From Chara braunii (lineage: Eukaryota > Streptophyta > Charophyceae > Charales > Characeae), in the NCBI GenBank assembly GCA_003427395.1, contig BFEA01000030.1, positions 806,380-851,913 on the forward strand: a stretch of DNA of 45,534 bases, written 5' to 3'. Below are positions 36,653 to 45,534 of the stretch, in pieces. Numbering within the stretch: the stretch's first letter is position 1; every line of letters begins with the position of its first letter. The notes under the pieces are model-generated. The model was not told the DNA's origin, searched no databases, and saw only the letters and a list, made by a program, of their open reading frames with translations. The translations under genes and the position numbers were made by a program.

Positions 36653-37850
36653 TGTTGCATACTAGTGAATACTTCACCAAGTATGGGCCGAACCAAAAAT
36701 CAACCAATATAGGATGAGCATGTATACAGCGGAAGTCTGAGAAATGGACTGACTCACATACTCTGAACTCACCCAAACATCACTCAACACACAAGCAATC
36801 GTGAGATGGTGGGGTCTAAAGCCATACATAGACGGTGCTTCAGGTCCCGTACAACCATACACAGATGAATGGTGGGAGGAGAGAAGATGGAGGTGGGAGA
36901 TATGGACAGCGCCAGATGTCACCGAGATAGAATCCAGAAGGTCACCGATATGGTAGCCCAAAATGTCACCGAACAAAATCAGAGTATCGTGGACATAAGT
37001 CACCAATGTCGGAGGTACAGAATCCTAATGTAACCGATGTCCGATCTGTGATGCCGCCAGGTATCAATCCCAACTATCTCCAATGTCTCGAATCCAGTGA
37101 GTATCACAGCCTCCTACCACCAAAGTCCACTCACTGATCTCTGTCCAACTCGTATCAATAGTCTCCAGTCTGAAGAAGAAGAAGAAGAAGAAGAAGAAGA
37201 AGAAAAAGTCTGAAGAAGAAGAAGAAGAAGAAGGAGAAGAAGAAGAAGGAGAAGAAGACTGAGAGAGGTAGAGGTAGTAGAAGAAGTCCCGGGAGGGGCA
37301 GAGCATCGGTGGAGCTGGCGAGTAGCCCAGGCCCTACCTGTAACTGAAGTTGGCGCCTTGCTGCTGCTGGACGTAGCTGCGCCGCTGGAGCTATGGTGCT
37401 CACGACGGAAGTCAGGTAAGTCCCCTCCACGCTCCTCTCTACTGCAGTGCGCCAAACTTAGCGCTGCTGTTCCCAGCGCTGTGCTGAACCCAGAATAGCG
37501 CAGCGCTGCCGCTCCACAGTGCCGCTTCCCAAAGATGCCTGGAATGGCCACTTGACCGGCCTAAGTACCGGCCGGCGGCCGGTCGGCCTCAATGCTCCCT
37601 CAACGCACCGTGATCTGAATCGTCAAAATTGACGATTCAGATCAGACCGACGGCAGGCAGCCTCAAGGGCGCTGCCAGGCCCAACGGTAATGTCGTTTGG
37701 GCCTGTACCCGGTCTGCTGCAGGAAGGCCAACTGGTGCCTCAAGGTGGCCTACGGGGAGAAAGGTCCGGCCTTTTAGCTGGGCCGGCCTAAGTGCCCCTT
37801 AGCCTAGTGGTTGGGTCCGAAAGGGACCCGTGTGGCATCAGTATGTAACA
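36653..37850 (-). repeat. 3' LTR of element 2 (1198 bp)
   Basis: Aligns with 44426-45351 over both ends. It holds about 165 bp (roughly 36812-36945) absent from the 5' LTR, a longer GAA array, and a segment with GTCAAAATTGACGATTCAGA near 37620 that differs from the partner. The plus strand carries GAGCTATGGTGCTCACG and CAGGTAAGT (37413-37421). Confidence 0.92.
37172..37260. repeat. (GAA)n microsatellite in the 3' LTR
   Basis: About 89 bp of GAA with interruptions; only about 20 bp in the 5' LTR (44745-44763). Confidence 0.95.
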
Positions 37851-39400
37851 CACTCCCCCCCTTAAAAGACCGAGCTACCTGCGAGGGCGAAGTTGTCTGT
37901 TTGACAAGTCTCCGGTTCTCATAGTCGGAGAAGATGAGAGGTGCAGATGCCTGTAAGTCTGCGCGGGAGATCCAGCAAGTGTCATCAGGTGCACATTGCT
38001 TGAATGTGACTTTGTATTGCATTGGCTTGTTGCTAAACTTACGGTGCATGATGACATGGTCAACTTCCTGATGTCCGTCCATAGAGGGCGGATCCTGCGA
38101 TCGTCTGTCCGGGAACTCGTCCTCAGATGGTGGCATATACACGGCCAGCTTTGATTCATGGAAGACCGGGTGCACGTGGAGGTGCGGTGGGATGGCAATC
38201 ACAAAGGCAGGGCCAGCAGGGCCGTCGCCTGCTGCAGAAATTACCTTCCATGGTCCAAACCATTTCGGGAGGAGTTTGCGTGAGATGTCTTGCTCCAGCG
38301 CGAAGTCCTCAGCGAGGACCCAAACAAGGTCTCCCTTGCGGAGAGGACATGGGAGTCGACGTCGGTTGGCTTGCTGCTGCATGCGGATTTGAGCCTTTTG
38401 CATGTTCGTTCGAGCTTTGATCAGCAAGTCCCGGTACTTCCGAACGGAAGCGGGAGAGCAAGCGACGTCGATGTCGGCGGCCCGTGGTAGAAGAAGATCG
38501 GCAAAGACTCGGGCTTTGTCTCCACCGTGATGCAACTCGAATGGTGTGAGGCAGATCACCAGGTGCACCAAAGTGTTATAGGCGAACTCGATGTCGGGAA
38601 GCCGGTCAACCCAATCTTTCTGGTCGGGACGGATGAGTGTACGCAACATCATTTGAGCGGTTTGATGCGCTCGTTCCATCTTCCCATCCGTCTGCGGGTG
38701 CCGTGCGGAACTTGGCTTCATAGTCGATCCGGACTCTGCCACGAGGGAAGTCCAAAAGGTTGACATAAAGTGAGTGTCTCTGTAGCTCACAATGTCTTTC
38801 CGAACACCGTGGCAGGTAATCCAGCCGGTGTGCAAGAGTCGTGCGAGGTCGGGGGCTGTAGCATGATACTTGCATGGAAGAAAACGAGCGTACTTGCTCA
38901 AACGGTCAACGAGCGTGAGAATACCGTCATGGCCGTGGCGATCGCGGGGAAACGGGCCTGTCACGTCCATAGCAATGGAGAGGCGAGGTGCCCGAGGAAT
39001 CGGCAACGATTTCAGTTTGCCATAACGGACCTGAGATCTACCTTTGTTGCGATGGCAAACTGCGCATGACTCAATGTACCTCGTGACGTCGCAGAGAACT
39101 TCGGGCCAGTGAAAACGCTGGCGGAGGCGGGCCAATGTGCGGGTCACGCCAAGGTGTGCCGAAAGTCGTGCGTCGTGGAATTCGCCAAGGAGGCGAGTCC
39201 ATAAGACGCGATCTTGGGGCTCCACTAGCAAGTCCTTTCCTCTCGTGTGGAGGAGTAGGAACGTCGGAGATACGATAGTGATCGGTCGGCGGGTGATCCG
39301 ACGAGAGCTTTGCGTATAGCGTGGAGTACATCGGGCCGGACTTGTAGCTGTTGACGACGTGCTGCTGCAGATCGTCGTCGAGCTGGAACGTCGTAGTCAC
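37804..39400 (-). pseudogene. Element 2 integrase with chromodomain-like tail
   Basis: Nearly the whole integrase is in one frame of about 475 residues: zinc-binding HDARLSAHLG and C-x2-C in SCAVCHRNK, core AMDVTGPFP, IVSYRDTHFMSTFW and HPQTDGKMERAHQ, then LLPKWFGPWKVI, HPVFHESKL, and a chromodomain-like QYKVTFKQCAPDDTCWISRA. In the second catalytic motif the Asp (SDRD in relatives) is Tyr. A frameshift near 39235 separates the N-terminal linker (39235-39400). The frame runs through the polypurine tract and stops inside the LTR. Confidence 0.88.
37851..37866 (-). promoter_or_regulatory. Polypurine tract of element 2
   Basis: Minus-strand TTTTAAGGGGGGGAGTG runs directly into the LTR start TGTTACA. 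This is the usual plus-strand primer position. Confidence 0.85.
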
Positions 39401-39505
39401 TAGGGCACAAAAATCGGGCCGTCGTGAGAGGGCGTTCGCTGCTCAGTTGGCGGGACTGGGGAAGTGGCATGGGTCAAAGTCAAACTGGTTGATGTAAAAC
39501 ATCCA

Positions 39506-40060
39506 TCAACTGATCGTGCTAGTGACCATGTCCTGCGTTTTGTTGTAGATCAACAAGTTAATTGTCCATGTTCCATTTAAAACGCCGACGACCGAGAAGA
39601 AAGTGGCGCCACCGTTTGAGAACGGTGACGAACGTGAGTAACTCTTTCTTCCTAGCGTCGTCGAGAGAGTTGACGAGAGGCACCTTTTGGGAGAAGTACT
39701 TGAACGGTGCCAACCGTCCAGGTGGCATTGTTCTAACACGGCACCAATTCCGTATCCGGAAGCGTCCGTAGTCACTTTGGTGGGTAGGGTGGGGTCATAA
39801 ATACAGAGGGCCGGCGCGTCTTGCATCGCCGCCTTCAACGTATTGAACGCGCCACGAGCTGCGTCGTCGAACTCGAATGATACCTTTGGGGACTGTCGTC
39901 TCAACAAAGGGGCTGCCACTTTGGAGTAAGACTCGACGAAGCGCTGATAGTATCCAGCCAAACCCATGAAAGAGCGTACGTTTGTCATTGAACGGGGCTC
40001 CAGCCAATCCATGATGGCTTGGATCTTGTCCGCTAAGGGACGAATGCCTTTTGGCGTCAC
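39506..40060 (-). pseudogene. Element 2 RNase H and RT connection
   Basis: [20 protein letters not shown], then [17 protein letters not shown], the first RNase H catalytic block. A frameshift after LEQC scrambles the rest of RNase H. Confidence 0.8.
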
Positions 40061-40138
40061 ATAGTGGCCTAAGTGGATTGGCTTGGATCTTGTCCGCTAA
40101 GGGACGAATGCCTTTTGGCGTCACATAGTGGCCTAAGT
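40016..40138. repeat. 64-bp tandem duplication in element 2 pol
   Basis: GGCTTGGATCTTGTCCGCTA, AGGGACGAATGCCTTTTGGC and GTCACATAGTGGCCTAAGT occur at 40016 and again at 40080. The period of 64 shifts the frame. Confidence 0.95.
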
Positions 40139-40140
40139 AC

Positions 40141-40740
40141 TCAAGCTCTTGTTTGGCAAATTTGCACTTGCCGCGGTTTGCTTTGTACTTGGCTGCTCGC
40201 AAACGATCCAAAAACTGCACGAAGGTGTAGGAGGTGCTCGTCAAGCATCCGACTATAGACCAAGATATCATCGAGGTAGATGAGGACGGTACGATCGAGC
40301 AAGTCTCGGAATTTCGTCGTCATAGCTGCTTGGAAGGTTGCCGGGGCATTGGTGAGTCCAAATGGCATCACGACCCACTCAAAATGCCCATACCTCGTTT
40401 TGAAGGCGGTCTTGTACCGGTCTTGAGGCTGGATTTCAATCTGGTGGTAACCCGACTTCAAGTCCAACTTCGAGAAGTACGTCACGCTGCCCAACCACTC
40501 AAGGAGATCATCGATCCGAGGGAGAGGACCGGCGTTCTTTACGGTTTGTGCGTTAAGTTTTCTATAGTCGATGCACAACCGTAGGTCCTTGTTCTTCTTT
40601 CGGACGAAGAGAACAGGTGCATCGTATGGCGAACAACTAGGGTGAATCCAGCCTTTGTCGAGGAGGTCATCGAGTTGTGTGCGAAGCACCTAGAGTTCCT
40701 CTTCGCTCATGCGGTAAATGTGCATCCACGCGGAGGGACG
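40141..40740 (-). pseudogene. Element 2 reverse transcriptase
   Basis: Finger and palm motifs are intact: DKGWIHPSCSPYDAPVLFV, LCIDYRKLNAQTVKN, LPRIDDLLE, FSKLDLKSGYHQIEI, PFGLTNAPATFQ, LIYLDDILVYSR. Both catalytic Asp sites are kept, unlike element 1. A stop near 40691 separates the start, and the thumb is lost to a frameshift after HLLHLRAVF and by the tandem duplication. Confidence 0.9.
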
Positions 40741-41813
40741 ACACCAGCCTCGAGAGTAATCCCGTGACGTATGGACCGATCCGGAACCGTTTCCGTGGGA
40801 GCCTCAAAGACGTCTCCATATCCATCTAAGAGGTGAGTAATGCGTGGGTCCTGTGGCGACGCGGCTGGTCCGTCCGTCGACGGGAGGGAGTGTAAGAAGA
40901 CAAGGCCCATTTCCTCTACGTCATTTCGAGCTATGGCGTCACGTATCCTCGCAACTGAAACCATGTGACAAGCAATCGAAGTGTGAGGAGTTGCGACCGT
41001 ACACGGGACTAACACTTCGTTCCGATCACGGAGGTGAACGGTTCAGTCATGAAAATTTACCGGATGGTCGGCACTACGCAACCAAGCCATGCCTAAAATC
41101 ATTTCGAACTTGGTGTCGAGGATGTCGAAAGACGCCGGCTCGCACGCAAGGGGCACAAAGTACACCGGAACGCTGTCGAAGCATCGGTCAATTGACTTTT
41201 GCGTGCGGCCGTCCGCGAGTGTAACTTGCGTAGGTTGCGTCTTCCCTCGAACGCGGGTGTTGAGGCCCGCGCGGGCCATAAAGGCTTGGCTCATAAAGTT
41301 GCGAGATGTTGCGCAACCAATGAAGGCACTACAGGTGGCCTTTCCGATTTGCATGCGGATATAGAGCGAAGGAGCGTCGGTCTCAACGTACCTTTGGGTG
41401 GCGTACTCGTGGTCAATCTTCGCAAGATAGGAGCGGAGATCGACAACCGCTACTCCGCCGTTTGTCAACGGAACTGGTACTGCAGTGTGCAAGTAGGAGC
41501 GTAGATCTGCCATCAAGGCGTTACAATGCGGCTTTGGCAAGGATCCGGTCGAGGATAGAGGCGTCCAAGAGAAGTCCTCTCTCGTGAGCGGGTCGAGGTC
41601 CTCAAGCCTTGACCACGCTGTCGAGTCCTTGGGAATAAGTGGCGAACTGAACGGTTCTCTTGCCGACGGTGTACAAGCTACACATACGCTATCTAAGTGC
41701 ACGTGGCTAGGCTGGTCCAATGGTGGCACCAGCTGGGCGGCATAATCCCCGTATGTGTCACGGGAATCAGCGACTATCGCATGCTCCCCGGTAGTGATAT
41801 CGGTTGTTAGCAA
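40707..41813 (-). pseudogene. Element 2 protease region and linker to RT
   Basis: The retropepsin-like part lies at 41043-41813: AFIGCATSRNFMSQAFMARA, LADGRTQKS, and FEMILGMAWL, in the usual order. The active-site Asp is replaced (IGCATS where relatives have I-D-C-G-A-T). A stop near 41043-41045 ends it; the linker to RT is in a second frame (40707-41015, IRHGITLEAG). Confidence 0.7.
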
Positions 41814-41887
41814 GGCAACCGGTTCCGGCGGAGTGTGGAGAGCCGTCGCCCCTCTCCGTGCGCAACTCAGTTTCCCGGGTTAGCTGG

Positions 41888-43623
41888 ACGGGGTACCTTT
41901 GCCTTGCCCTTGTCCGGGCATTGTGCAGTAGTGTGGTTTACACTGTTGCACCAAAAACAATACCCATACCGTTGTCAAAGTTCAGAAACTTCCTTGGTGA
42001 TGTTGTAGGCCATCCATGGTTGCTGCCCAGTGTCCGTCGCTGCCGTCCCTTGTGTCGCCTTGTTCTTTCGAACCCTTTTGGACACTTCGACGGGAGCGCT
42101 GTGACAACTCCATCACTCTAGGAGGCTGCTTCAGCGTGGAGATCAGGTGATCTGTCAATGATCACCGCAGTGTTATGCGCCGACCTTTGGTAGCCTTGCT
42201 TAGCCACATATTGCGGCCGGGACTGCCTTTCGTTGGCGGCCTTGTCATCCGTTTGGATGACCAGGTTAGCACGGTCAAGGATGACCTGGAATGAGGCATA
42301 GTCGTACTCGTTGCCGAGTGCTGACCGCAGTCCTGCGCACGATCGTGAAAAGAAATCAGTCGTACTCGCAAGTCAAAACCAGGAGTGGTAACTATCTTCT
42401 GCCGCTTGATTGTCCAGTCTCGTGTTGACATGTTCCCTTGCGAGCTGGAGTAGACGTCGTTCATGGCCGCCTTAACTACATTTCGGACCATGAATCGAGT
42501 GTGCCACATTTGCTCTAACTGCTCCCACGTGATGTGCGTGTGCAGGTCGGCGATGGTGGTTTGCAAATTGGCCACCATGTGGTTCATGAATGCCTGTGCT
42601 CCTCCAATGAGTTGGACGTAGAGTGTTGTCATCATCAGGTCGTCCGGCACGTGGTGACAGGCTGCTTCTGTGATGAAGGCTTTCCACCATGCCAAAGCGT
42701 CTGTTTTGTTGTAATCATCAACTTTCCCGATGTTGAAGCGTGGCATCTTGTACGCTTTCGAGGCGGCTTCCGGTCGTGCCTGCAGTTTGGTGATGTCCAT
42801 CTTGATGGCGGCCACCGTGCTGCTGATTGATGCCAGGTGGTCGATGATGTTGACGACATGGTCAATGCGCTCTCCGAGCTGCTTCGCTATGTTCGTTGTG
42901 CAGCCTGGTGCTGCTGAGGGCTTAGCCTCGATGCTGTTGACGCATGTGATAGAGGATGCCAACAGTTGTTGCTGTTGTTGCTGATGTTGTGCTGCTGCGC
43001 GGATGGCGGCTGTCAAAGTTGAAGACTCTCTGCCGAGTCTGTCTCAGCTTCCGTCCAGTGTGTGCGTGCACTGTCTGCATCGGATTGTTCCACATTACCG
43101 CCCTCATCATACACAGCATCAAGTTAGCCAGGTTACTCCTTTCCGCCTCCGCCGGTGTCGGATCCGCCTGCTCGTCCGTAGGCACAAAGATCATGCCTTG
43201 GAGTAGTGTTGTCCACTGATTCTCATTCTGGATCAAGGACTCAGTGCTGGCAGCGTTCCGCTTGTCTCGAGCCGTTGCGTCAGCCTCAGCAGTCCGCTGA
43301 GCTTGGGCTGCCACCTCATGGGCAAGCTGCTGACGTTCTGCTTCTGATGCCTCTTGCTGTGCCTTCGCTGTGGCTACGGCATCTGTGAATGCCTGCACCC
43401 GCTGAAGGTAAGCTGCCAAAGTCTTGTGCTCCCCTTGGACCGGACAGGTGGGGAGGATCCCTGCGGTGACCGGTACTGTATTGGTACTGGATGTCGCTGG
43501 AGTCGTTCTCCTGCTGAGTCGTTGTTGCTGATACTTAGGCCGTGGAGGTAGCACAGAGTGGCTACGAACTGCCAGCCTGGCACTGCATCGTGGCAGTGCC
43601 CCGGCGTCCTGTTCTGTCGACAT
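41888..43623 (-). pseudogene. Element 2 gag with CCHC knuckle
   Basis: Start ATG at 43621-43623 (MSTEQDAGALPRCSARLAV). The first 200 residues include an Ala/Glu/Gln-rich coiled coil (TAKAQQEASEAERQQLAHEV). A frameshift near 43018 is followed by a Q-rich start (QHQQQQQQLLASS) and a capsid-like part (MPRFNIGKVDDYNKTDALAW, then TWEQLEQMWHTRF). A second frameshift lies near 42340. The knuckle YCFWCNSVNHTTAQC lies at about 41920-41965 in a third piece. Confidence 0.8.
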
Positions 43624-43716
43624 CACCGCGGGCTGATGTGGTACTTGGAAATCTCGGTGTTCACAGGTACGGGGAGGGCAGGGAGGGTGGGAACAGGGGT
43701 AGAACAGAACAAGCAA

Positions 43717-44410
43717 TCAACATACAGTCCCCTGTCCCAATGTGTACTGGACTCCTAATCAAAAGAAAAAAGATGATCTTTTCCCCCCGAACAATTTAAT
43801 TTCGAAAGTAATAAATAAATCATAAACGATAAGTATAAAGAATGATTTAAAATACGAAATTTAAATTGTCGGCAGATCAGGTGTCCGTTGAGATCACCTA
43901 TGGTCCGGGAGTTCACCGTTGTTAGTGAACTTCCCGGAAGTTGCTGCTCTGGGGTAAACGATTTCGGACAGTCTAAAAACTGAAAAATAAATTCGAACAA
44001 TTAGGAAAAGGAAAAACACTCGAATTTTCAAAAAAAACGTGAAATTTCGGGAATTTCAACCTAAAATAGTCCGATTTTCAGAAGGCCGAAGTCCGCAGTA
44101 GGAATTTCAACAATTAGGGGAAAAAGAAAAAAAAAATCGCGAAAATTTCGGACCTCAACCCTAATTTTCCGCGATTTCGCGGAATTTCCGATTTATGGTT
44201 CCAGCAAACGCGAAATTTCCCCCAATGCGGAAAACTGAAAAATTATTGCAATCCTAATTCAATACCGAATAGAAAACCGAATTAAAAATAGAATTTTGCA
44301 ACTTGAATCTTCGATAGCAATGCAGAACTAATTCAGAAAAAGACAATGCTAATTAAGCAATCGATTCCTTAATCAGAATTACCCTGTGAGCAAATCCACT
44401 TAATTGGTCT
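43717..44410 (-). other. Element 2 untranslated leader
   Basis: About 700 bp, AT-rich with repeated AATTTCGG and TTCGAAATT words and no coding sequence. Confidence 0.7.
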
Positions 44411-44422
44411 GCTCCGATACCA
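44411..44422 (-). promoter_or_regulatory. Primer binding site of element 2
   Basis: Minus-strand TGGTATCGGAGC, three bases from the LTR edge. Same 12-mer as in element 1, one base off the usual initiator tRNA-Met site. Confidence 0.85.
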
Positions 44423-44425
44423 AAC

Positions 44426-45351
44426 TGTTACGTACTAGTGAATACTAACTACACCAAGAGTGGGCAGAACCAAAGATCAACCAATATAGGATGAGCATGT
44501 ATACAGGGGAAGTCGGGAGAAATGGACTGACTCACATAGACTGAGCTCACCCAAACATCACTCAACACACAAGCAATCGTGAGATGGTGGGGTCAATGGT
44601 AGCCCAAAATGTCACCGAACAAAATCAGAATGCCGTGGACATAAGTCGCCAATGTTGGAGGTACAAAATCCTAATGTAACCGATGTCCGATCTGTGATGC
44701 CGCCAGGTATCAATCCCAACTATCTCCAATGTCTCGTATCTGGTAAGAAGAAGAAGAAGAAGGAGCAGAAGACTGAGAGGGGTAGAGGTAGTAGAAGAAG
44801 TCCCGGGAGGGGCAGAGCATAGGCGGAGCTGGCGAGTAGCCCAGGCCCTACCTTTAACTGAAGGTGGCGCCTTGCTGCGGCTGGAGATAGCTGCGCCGCT
44901 GGAGCTATGGTGCTCACAGTGGCAGTCAGGTAAGTCCCCTCCACTCTCCTCTCTACTGCAGTGCGCTAAACTTAGCGCTGCAGTTTCCAGCGCTGTGCTG
45001 AACCCAGAATATCACAGGGCTGCAGCTCCACAGTGCCGCTTCCCAAAGATGCCTGAAATGGCCGCTGGACCGGCCTAAGTACCGGCTGGCGGCCGGTCGG
45101 CCTCAAGGGCGCCGCCAGGCCCAACGGTAATGTCGATTCAGATCAGACCGGCGGGCGGCAGCCTCAAGGGCGCCGCCAGGCCCAACGGTAATGTCGTTTG
45201 GGCCTGTACCTGGTCTGCTGCAAGAAGACCAACTGGTGCCTCAAGGTGGTCTACGGGGAGAAAGGTCCGTCCTTTTAGCTGGGCCGGCCTAAGTGCCCCT
45301 AAGCCTAGTGGTCGGGTCCGAAAGGGACCCATGTGGCATCAGTATGTAACA
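44426..45351 (-). repeat. 5' LTR of element 2 (926 bp)
   Basis: TGTTACGTACTAGTGAATAC to ATCAGTATGTAACA, matching the 3' LTR. It has a duplicated GCCAGGCCCAACGGTAATGT segment (45114 and 45177) and lacks the 165-bp segment of its partner. The plus strand again has GAGCTATGGTGCTCACA and CAGGTAAGT (44927-44935). Confidence 0.92.
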
Positions 45352-45534
45352 GGTGCGCTGCGTGAAAGGAGGGAGGAGGGAGGCTATGGCGAGAGGGACG
45401 AGGGAGGAGGCAGGAGGGGATGCGCTATGAGAAAGGAGGGATGAAGGAGGGAGGAGGAGGGAGGCTATGGCGAGAGGGATGAGGGAAGGCTATGGTGGGA
45501 GGGCCTTGTTTCTAATTTCTATGCATATGTGTTT
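45352..45534. repeat. G-rich minisatellite, right flank of element 2
   Basis: GGAGGGAGGAGGGAGGCTAT, GGCGAGAGGGA repeats two to three times, ending CCTTGTTTCTAATTTCTATG as at 36464. Confidence 0.8.

Larger units (their letters stand above)
36653..45351 (-). mobile_element. Ty3/gypsy chromovirus-like LTR retrotransposon, complete but dead (element 2)
   Basis: 8.7 kb from LTR to LTR with the target duplication GGTGC on both sides (36648-36652 and 45352-45356). LTRs open TGTT and close AACA. Primer binding site and polypurine tract are in place. Gag, protease, reverse transcriptase, RNase H, integrase and a chromodomain-like tail follow in family order on the minus strand, but in several frames. 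It is only distantly related in protein sequence to element 1. It lies in the intron after exon j, antisense to the HEATR5-like gene. Confidence 0.92.

Noticed and set aside
37114-37551. Open frame in the 3' LTR of element 2
   Set aside because: It is built on the GAA microsatellite and lies in the LTR; a matching frame in the other LTR is broken.

Overview
The window is nuclear DNA from a eukaryote with a large, repeat-swollen genome. The evidence is GT-AG introns of 1 to 5 kb, two chromoviral Ty3/gypsy LTR retrotransposons with plant-type primer binding sites, long CT, CA and GAA microsatellites, a U6 retropseudogene, and an inserted piece with a plant-mitochondrion-like tRNA-Pro and SSU rRNA start. 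A streptophyte is the best fit. A charophyte such as Chara is my guess from the texture and cannot be proved from this window. There are two runs of N (11643-11757 and 29865-30629) and one single N.

The only host gene I can support lies on the + strand. Ten consecutive internal coding exons between 9119 and 35952 (123, 72, 105, 89, 157, 150, 50, 100, 57 and 68 bp, 971 bp in all) join in one open frame with compatible phases. Together they read as part of a HEATR5-family HEAT-repeat protein (plant SWEETIE, yeast Laa1, animal HEATR5A/B). Both ends of the gene lie outside the window. The introns hold most of the sequence and are full of repeats.

Layout: 1 to about 8000 is a minus-strand, broken Ty3/gypsy element (element 1). 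Its gag is split by about 250 bp of mitochondrion-like DNA. From 8041 to 36652 run the HEATR5 exons and introns, with nine or so copies of a 111-bp palindromic MITE, three copies of a 1-kb repeat, tRNA-derived SINE-like pieces, a U6 retropseudogene with target duplication, a large foldback element, CCGG-rich repeats, and several local duplications that include exon edges. From 36653 to 45351 lies a second minus-strand Ty3/gypsy element (element 2). It is complete from LTR to LTR, with a 5-bp target duplication, a primer binding site and a polypurine tract, but it is coding-dead. It sits in a G-rich minisatellite that fills the last bases of the window.

The most unusual points are these: tandem triplication of one HEATR5 exon, with a MITE inside one copy whose sister copy serves as an empty site; the MITE family, each member of which folds almost end to end; the organellar insert in a retrotransposon gag; and a recurrent CAG/GTAAGT splice-donor module in several different LTR-like repeats.
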